A stretch of 64,000 nt of DNA, from NCBI GenBank assembly GCA_965222335.1, contig OZ244944.1:3038001-3102000 (forward strand), in the 5' to 3' direction. The notes under the pieces are model-generated. The model was not told the DNA's origin and made no database searches. It saw only the letters and a list, made by a program, of their open reading frames with translations. The position numbers and the translations under genes are program-made. The stretch is from G965222335 sp965222335. Lineage in GTDB: Bacteria; Pseudomonadota; Gammaproteobacteria; Pseudomonadales; Halieaceae. This document shows, in pieces, positions 59,568 to 64,000 of the stretch. Positions within the stretch are counted from its first letter, which is position 1. Every line of letters begins with the position of its first letter.

Positions 59568-60572
59568 GTGCTAGAGAAGTTATTGGTTTCCGGGGGGTGT
59601 TTGCGCACGAACGGCTTCGAGTTGGGTGAGGGAAAGTACTATGACCGGGCGGTTCTCGCCATGGTCGACCTGGAGAGCGGCCAATTTACTACGCTTCTGA
59701 GCAAGGCCGATGGGGGCGAACACTATCCCGCCGACCACCCGAATCAACAGTTCACTGCCGGTTGCTTAGAGGGTGATGTGCTTTGGTTGCCCACCGATAC
59801 CGAAATAATGAAGTATCAATTGCCGGAGTTTAAGCTGCTCACCTGCTTCTCGCATCCATGCTTCCACAATATTCACTCGGTTCAGGTGTTTGGCGGGCAG
59901 CTGGCAGTCACATCGACAGGGCTGGATAGCGTGGTCTTGCTCAACAAACATACCGGTGCAATCGACCGGATTATCAACACTCAGGGCAAGGAAACCTGGC
60001 ATCGCTTTGACCCTGGGACCGATTATCGACTGGTACATTCCACTCGACCGCATGATAGCCATCCCAATTATGTCTTTGAGCTTGAGGGAACGCTGTGGGT
60101 GACCCGCTGCTCCACGGAAGATGCGGTTTGCCTGGAGGATGTGAATGACAGGATCGACCTCGGTGAAGGGGAGGACATCAGTGCTCACGATGGCCTGTGG
60201 TGGCGTGACAAATTAGTATTTACCCGTGTAGACGGCCAGCTGATCCTGTGCGATCCCGCGAAGAGGAAGGTGATTGAGAACCATGATCCTTTTAGGTTGC
60301 ATCTCAATCGCCCGAAAGGCTGGTGCAGAGGGCTTTACGTCAAGGACGACTTCTTCTATATCGGGTTTTCCAGACTTCGCAAGACCAACCTCAAGTCGAA
60401 GCTGAAATTTCTATCGCAAGGTAACTTCAGGTACGGAGCCGGGAATAACGCGCTTGTTGTGGCTTACAACATGAAGCGGCGGCAGGTGGAAAGGATTTAC
60501 GAGGCTCCCGAAGGGATGATTGATGCGATATACGGCGTGCTACCGTACTTTCATGGCGGTGACGGCGCTTGA
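59568..60572 (+). CDS. Propeller-like protein of unknown function
   Basis: This 334-residue protein lacks a signal peptide and has repeated blade-like segments (LLVSGGCLRTNGF, GDVLWLPTDTEIMKYQLP, NIHSVQVFGGQLAVTSTGLDSVVLL, ALVVAYNMKRRQVERIY), with many Asp and His residues (RPHDSHPNY). The pattern suggests a cytosolic beta-propeller. The start is GTG at 59568, just after the TPR gene stop. It is directly upstream of the asparagine-synthetase-like gene, with the same orientation, so it may bind the sugar or peptide substrate that the latter modifies. Function is unknown. Confidence 0.7.
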   Translation: MLEKLLVSGGCLRTNGFELGEGKYYDRAVLAMVDLESGQFTTLLSKADGGEHYPADHPNQQFTAGCLEGDVLWLPTDTEIMKYQLPEFKLLTCFSHPCFHNIHSVQVFGGQLAVTSTGLDSVVLLNKHTGAIDRIINTQGKETWHRFDPGTDYRLVHSTRPHDSHPNYVFELEGTLWVTRCSTEDAVCLEDVNDRIDLGEGEDISAHDGLWWRDKLVFTRVDGQLILCDPAKRKVIENHDPFRLHLNRPKGWCRGLYVKDDFFYIGFSRLRKTNLKSKLKFLSQGNFRYGAGNNALVVAYNMKRRQVERIYEAPEGMIDAIYGVLPYFHGGDGA

Positions 60573-60608
60573 TGACTTTGTATAGAGGCCAGGTAGAGGA
60601 ATGCGGCT

Positions 60609-62390
60609 GTGTGGAAGCTTGACCCGGAGTCAGTTAGTACTTGTCGGGGCCCCGATAGAGCTGCCTTTAAAGCAACTTTGGGCGGGCTAAAGGGCGGTCG
60701 CCTTCAGCTGTGCTGCATAAGTGAAAATCCTTTAGCGTTTACGGAGAATGACCGGCACGTGGTTTGTGTGCTTGGGCGTTTGCGCCCCTATGGCGGGGAC
60801 TACGGTCTCCCCGATCCGGCGCAGTGGCTGCTTGGAAAAATCTTCAATGGCTCAGAGGGTTTTTATCACGACATAGCCGGTTTCTTTGCGATCATTATAC
60901 TGGACAAACAAACTGGCGACGCTCGCCTGATTAGCGATCATGTGGGTAGTGTGCCCTTGTACTTTTGCAGCCTGAGGGGGCAATGGTGGCTATCCGACTC
61001 CCTGAAGATCCTCGAAACCGTCGTCGCCCCGGCAGAGTTGGAACTCAACCCTCAGGCCCTCTATAACTATTGCTTCCATCACTGCATTCCGGCGCCAGAG
61101 ACCATCTATAAATGCGTCATCAAGCTAGAGCCCGGCTCGGAACTGATTGTCTGTCCGGGTGGAAGTCGGACAACGCGTTCTTTGTACCAGCCGGAATACC
61201 AGTACAGCAACGAGAGCACTGCTGATCTAATGGTGCAGTGTCGTCAGGTGATCGAGGACGCGGTACGACGCAACATCACTCCGTGTTCTGGTGCATTCCT
61301 GAGTGGTGGTCTCGATAGCTCCACGGTGGCAGGTTACTCCGCGAGGTTTCAACCGAGTCTACCCACGTTCTCCATCGGTTTTGACGCCAATGGCTATGAT
61401 GAGACCGAATATGCACGCCTCGCCGCTAAACATTTTGGCACTGCCCACCACGAGCATTATCTGCAGCCTAGGGAGATTATCGAGAATTTCGTCGATGTCG
61501 CTGGCTTTTTTGATGAGCCCTTTGGTAATTCCTCCGCATTGGCGGCTTATGTCTGTGCCGGCGTAGCGATGGAAAATGGCGTGTCAGTGTTATTGGCCGG
61601 TGACGGTGGGGACGAAATATTTGGTGGCAATGAGCGCTATGCTAGGCAAAAACTATTCGAAGCCTGGGCCAGTGTACCTGAGGGGGTTCGCGTGCCCGTG
61701 GCGGCACTGTTCGCGACCCGGGTGGGCACTCTGCCTCTTTTCTCCAAAGGGCGTAGCTATATCGAGCAGGCGGACACACCGCTGCCTGATCGAATGGACT
61801 CCTGGAACCTGCTTAACCGTTTCGGTCCAAACGTTATGTTTGAGCCGGTGTTTCTGCAGCAGGTGGATACTGCCGTTCCCGTTCGGGCCAAGCGTGACCG
61901 CTACTTCGATTGCGCTTCGCCTCACCCTGTTGAGCGAATGATGTACCTGGACTGGAAGTTCACTCTTGCTGATAACGATTTGGTCAAGGTGTCCAGCATG
62001 TGCCGTAAGGCGGGCGTGGATGTCCGCTATCCTCTATTCGAGAAAGAAGTCGTGGATTTCAGTTGCACCGTGCCCGCACACATCAAGCTGCCGGGTGATA
62101 AGCTCCGTGATTTCTACAAGCGCAGCTTCCGTGGCTTTCTGCCTGACGCCACGCTAAGTAAAAGTAAACATGGTTTTGGTCTGCCTTTTGGGGTCTGGAT
62201 GAGAGAGCAACCAGCCCTGCAGGAATTGACGAAAAGTGCCTTGGATGAACTCAGGGGGCGCGGCATTTTTCGCAACGATTTTATTGACACCGCCCTGCGA
62301 ATGCACGAATCCGGGCACTCTGGCTATTACGGCGAGTTGATTTGGATTATGGTGGTGCTTGAGCTGTGGCTGAGTAGCCGGGGTAGATAG
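60609..62390 (+). CDS. Asparagine-synthetase-like protein lacking the glutaminase cysteine
   Basis: This 593-residue protein has a good AsnB-type synthetase domain: FLSGGLDSST PP-loop, FSIGFDANGYDETEYA, LLAGDGGDEIFGGN and the C-terminal KSKHGFGLPFGVWM. The N-terminal domain is present as a degenerate Ntn hydrolase fold but starts MWKLDPES, with no Cys2. It therefore should not release ammonia from glutamine in the normal way, and may act as a beta-lactam-synthetase-like or amine-using ligase. An out-of-frame ATG eight bases upstream (60601) begins MRLCG, perhaps a relic of the cysteine, but that frame closes soon. The GTG start has AGAGGA upstream at good spacing. Confidence 0.82.
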   Translation: MWKLDPESVSTCRGPDRAAFKATLGGLKGGRLQLCCISENPLAFTENDRHVVCVLGRLRPYGGDYGLPDPAQWLLGKIFNGSEGFYHDIAGFFAIIILDKQTGDARLISDHVGSVPLYFCSLRGQWWLSDSLKILETVVAPAELELNPQALYNYCFHHCIPAPETIYKCVIKLEPGSELIVCPGGSRTTRSLYQPEYQYSNESTADLMVQCRQVIEDAVRRNITPCSGAFLSGGLDSSTVAGYSARFQPSLPTFSIGFDANGYDETEYARLAAKHFGTAHHEHYLQPREIIENFVDVAGFFDEPFGNSSALAAYVCAGVAMENGVSVLLAGDGGDEIFGGNERYARQKLFEAWASVPEGVRVPVAALFATRVGTLPLFSKGRSYIEQADTPLPDRMDSWNLLNRFGPNVMFEPVFLQQVDTAVPVRAKRDRYFDCASPHPVERMMYLDWKFTLADNDLVKVSSMCRKAGVDVRYPLFEKEVVDFSCTVPAHIKLPGDKLRDFYKRSFRGFLPDATLSKSKHGFGLPFGVWMREQPALQELTKSALDELRGRGIFRNDFIDTALRMHESGHSGYYGELIWIMVVLELWLSSRGR

Positions 62391-62392
62391 CA

Positions 62393-63334
62393 ATGCTGGG
62401 GTATGCTTTATCCCTTTTGGGCAGGGCCATGGCCAATGGCAAGCTCTCTATCCTGATCTACCATCAGGTGCTGGCGGAGCCTGACCCCATGAGGCCCTCT
62501 GAGCCTACCGCGGCTGTGTTTGACTGGCAGATGGCGCTACTGGCCCGTCACTTTGCGCCTGTTTCGTTGGATGCCGCAGTGGAAGGCCTGGCCGAGGGTA
62601 CGCTGCCGGCCAATGCTGCTTGTGTCACCTTTGATGACGGTTACCTGAATAATTTGACGGTAGCCCAACCCATTCTGGCAAAGTACTCGATCCCCGCAAC
62701 CGTGTATGTTGCTACGGCATTCAGTCATGGCTTGAATATGTGGAATGACAGGGTGATCAACCTGTTTTCGGACCCTACTCGTAACGTATTAGTTCTAGAT
62801 GGCGAGGAACTGAAGCTCGAAAGTTGGTCGCAGCGCAGAGACCTGGCAGAACTTTGGCTTAGGCGGCTCAAGTATTTACCGGTACAGGAGCGGCTTCAGG
62901 CTGTAGCCGGCTTCTACGAGCAGAATTCCATAGAAGAACAGTCCCCTCAGATGATGTCACCTGCGCAGATTAGAGCCTTGTCCGCCGCCGGAACTGAGAT
63001 AGGCGCTCATACTGTAAACCACCCAATCCTCATGACATTGTCAGCGGAAGAGCAGGCCTCCGAAATACGAGACAGCAAAGCAATTCTCGAAGAGTGGACT
63101 GGGAAGCCTGTGCGCCATTTCGCGTATCCCAATGGTGTCTGGGGCAAGGACCTGGACGTCACTACTGCTCAACGCGTTCGGGAGGCGGGTTTCAGCACTG
63201 CCGTGACAACTGAGTGGGGGGTGTCGGATAGAGGGACTTCACCTTGGTTGCTGAAGCGTTTTACCCCCTGGGATAGCGTTCCCTGGCGGTTTCATCTGCG
63301 ACTGTTTCGCAACCAGGCAAGTACGTGGCCTTAA
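62393..63334 (+). CDS. NodB-type polysaccharide deacetylase (second in accessory region)
   Basis: This 313-residue protein has LSILIYHQVL, the VTFDDGYLNN catalytic/metal motif, an IGAHTVNHPIL metal-binding H-x3-H and late FAYPNGVWG. It is a NodB-fold deacetylase distinct in sequence from the copies at 29919 and 45292. No clear signal peptide is present. Its ATG follows the amidotransferase stop by two bases, and the next gene's GTG overlaps its end by ten bases. It probably edits the same polymer as its neighbours. Confidence 0.88.
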   Translation: MLGYALSLLGRAMANGKLSILIYHQVLAEPDPMRPSEPTAAVFDWQMALLARHFAPVSLDAAVEGLAEGTLPANAACVTFDDGYLNNLTVAQPILAKYSIPATVYVATAFSHGLNMWNDRVINLFSDPTRNVLVLDGEELKLESWSQRRDLAELWLRRLKYLPVQERLQAVAGFYEQNSIEEQSPQMMSPAQIRALSAAGTEIGAHTVNHPILMTLSAEEQASEIRDSKAILEEWTGKPVRHFAYPNGVWGKDLDVTTAQRVREAGFSTAVTTEWGVSDRGTSPWLLKRFTPWDSVPWRFHLRLFRNQASTWP

Positions 63335-64000
63335 GAAGTTTATTCACTCGGGCCAGAAGCAATCTCCGCGAATTCGGCTGGCGGGTTGGGTTTGCTTTGG
63401 CCGCGCATAGGTTGCTTGGCCGCATTGGCCCGCGTTGTGGCTTGTATTGGTATCAGTTCTATCGGCAACCGTTGTGTGGTGCACCCACTCTGCGAAACAG
63501 TAGCGCAATCACGTTCAGGTGGCTGGACCAATACGAGCACCTGCTGGATGTTCTCCCCCGGCCACTTCCCGATGTCAAAGCGAGGTTTGAGCAACGCGTT
63601 GAGTGTCTTGTCGCATTGAAAGAGGGTGAACTAGTCGCCTGTGCCTGGTTTGGTTTCGAAAAATTTGAAGAGGACGAGGTGCGGTGTACCTTTTTGTTGC
63701 CACGCCAAACCGTGTGGGATTTTGATATCTTCGTTTTTCCGCCATACCGGATTGGCAGGTTATTCATTCGTACATGGCAAGAGGCCAACAGGAAGTTGAC
63801 CGGAGAGGGGTTCTCGGAGTCACTCAGTCGCATATCTGCATACAACCGAAACTCCATTTTGTCGCATAAGAAACTTGGAGCGCAAAAGGTGGGTACGGCG
63901 GTATTTTTGAAGTTTGGTGGAGCGCAGGTCATGGTTGCATCTTTGCGCCCGTATGTCTCGGTGACTTTCCAAAAGGGTCAGCAGCCGTGTATTGATTTCG
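63325..64000 (+). CDS. GNAT-type acetyltransferase, 3' end beyond window
   Basis: An open frame from GTG 63325 runs to the window end without a stop (225 codons). The start overlaps the deacetylase by ten bases and has AGG about eight bases upstream. The peptide has basic N-terminal residues (ALRSLFTRARSN), then VFPPYRIGRLFIRTWQEAN and SLSRISAYNRNSILSHKKLGAQKVGTAVFLKFG, a GNAT/FemAB-like C-terminal motif (fragments only). It may acylate an amino sugar. The C-terminus and total length cannot be seen. Confidence 0.65.
   Translation, partial: MALRSLFTRARSNLREFGWRVGFALAAHRLLGRIGPRCGLYWYQFYRQPLCGAPTLRNSSAITFRWLDQYEHLLDVLPRPLPDVKARFEQRVECLVALKEGELVACAWFGFEKFEEDEVRCTFLLPRQTVWDFDIFVFPPYRIGRLFIRTWQEANRKLTGEGFSESLSRISAYNRNSILSHKKLGAQKVGTAVFLKFGGAQVMVASLRPYVSVTFQKGQQPCIDF

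Overview
The window reads as a high-G+C proteobacterial chromosome segment, probably gammaproteobacterial. I infer this from the gene set and gene order, not from any search. Almost the whole window is one exopolysaccharide (EPS) and exosortase-A (XrtA/PEP-CTERM) locus followed by a polysaccharide-linked accessory region. Family assignments rest on recognised motifs and on remembered XrtA-associated families. No rRNA, tRNA, CRISPR array or intact insertion sequence was seen.

Layout. (1) 0.1-7 kb holds housekeeping-like genes: a FAD oxidoreductase, a short PRPP synthetase paralogue, a beta-CASP metallo-beta-lactamase, a frameshifted PEP-synthase-like gene and a small membrane protein. (2) 7-12.6 kb, mostly minus strand, carries the EPS-priming glycosyltransferase, the XrtA-type PLP decarboxylase and AMP ligase, then a divergent secreted trypsin-like protease and a low-molecular-weight tyrosine phosphatase. 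(3) 13-20 kb, minus strand, encodes a VanZ-heparinase fusion and the PrsK/PrsR sigma54 two-component system. (4) 20-44.4 kb, plus strand, is the core operon. It contains UDP-GlcNAc 4-epimerase and 6-dehydrogenase, the XrtA ATPase, export lipoprotein, chain-length protein, tyrosine kinase, beta-barrel protein, UDP-GlcNAc 2-epimerase, deacetylase, FemAB protein, glycosyltransferases, exosortase A, amidotransferase, a CapK-like ligase, a 27-residue membrane microprotein, an O-antigen-ligase-like protein and a flippase. Many neighbours overlap by ATGA or TGATG, so translation is probably coupled.

(5) 44.4-64 kb is visibly less G+C-rich and much less standard. It contains five apparently intact ATP-grasp proteins, one decayed ATP-grasp copy, and an 866-residue fusion of a ParB/SbnI-like domain to a fold-type-I PLP domain. 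It also has two polysaccharide deacetylases, an asparagine-synthetase-like protein without the N-terminal cysteine nucleophile, two predicted propeller-like proteins, a secreted TPR protein and a GNAT protein that runs off the window.

How the parts may work together. The core operon makes nucleotide sugars, assembles a polymer on a lipid carrier, flips and exports it, and supplies the sortase-like exosortase that anchors PEP-CTERM proteins. No PEP-CTERM substrate is in the window. The accessory region looks like a polymer-tailoring module. My inference is that the PLP fusion makes or activates an amino compound that one or more ATP-grasp ligases couple to the polymer or its lipid-linked precursor. 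Two CRP-type palindromes (TGTGA-N6-TCACR), one in the divergent promoter at 11.76 kb and one before the export gene at 23.99 kb, suggest shared control of two parts of the locus.
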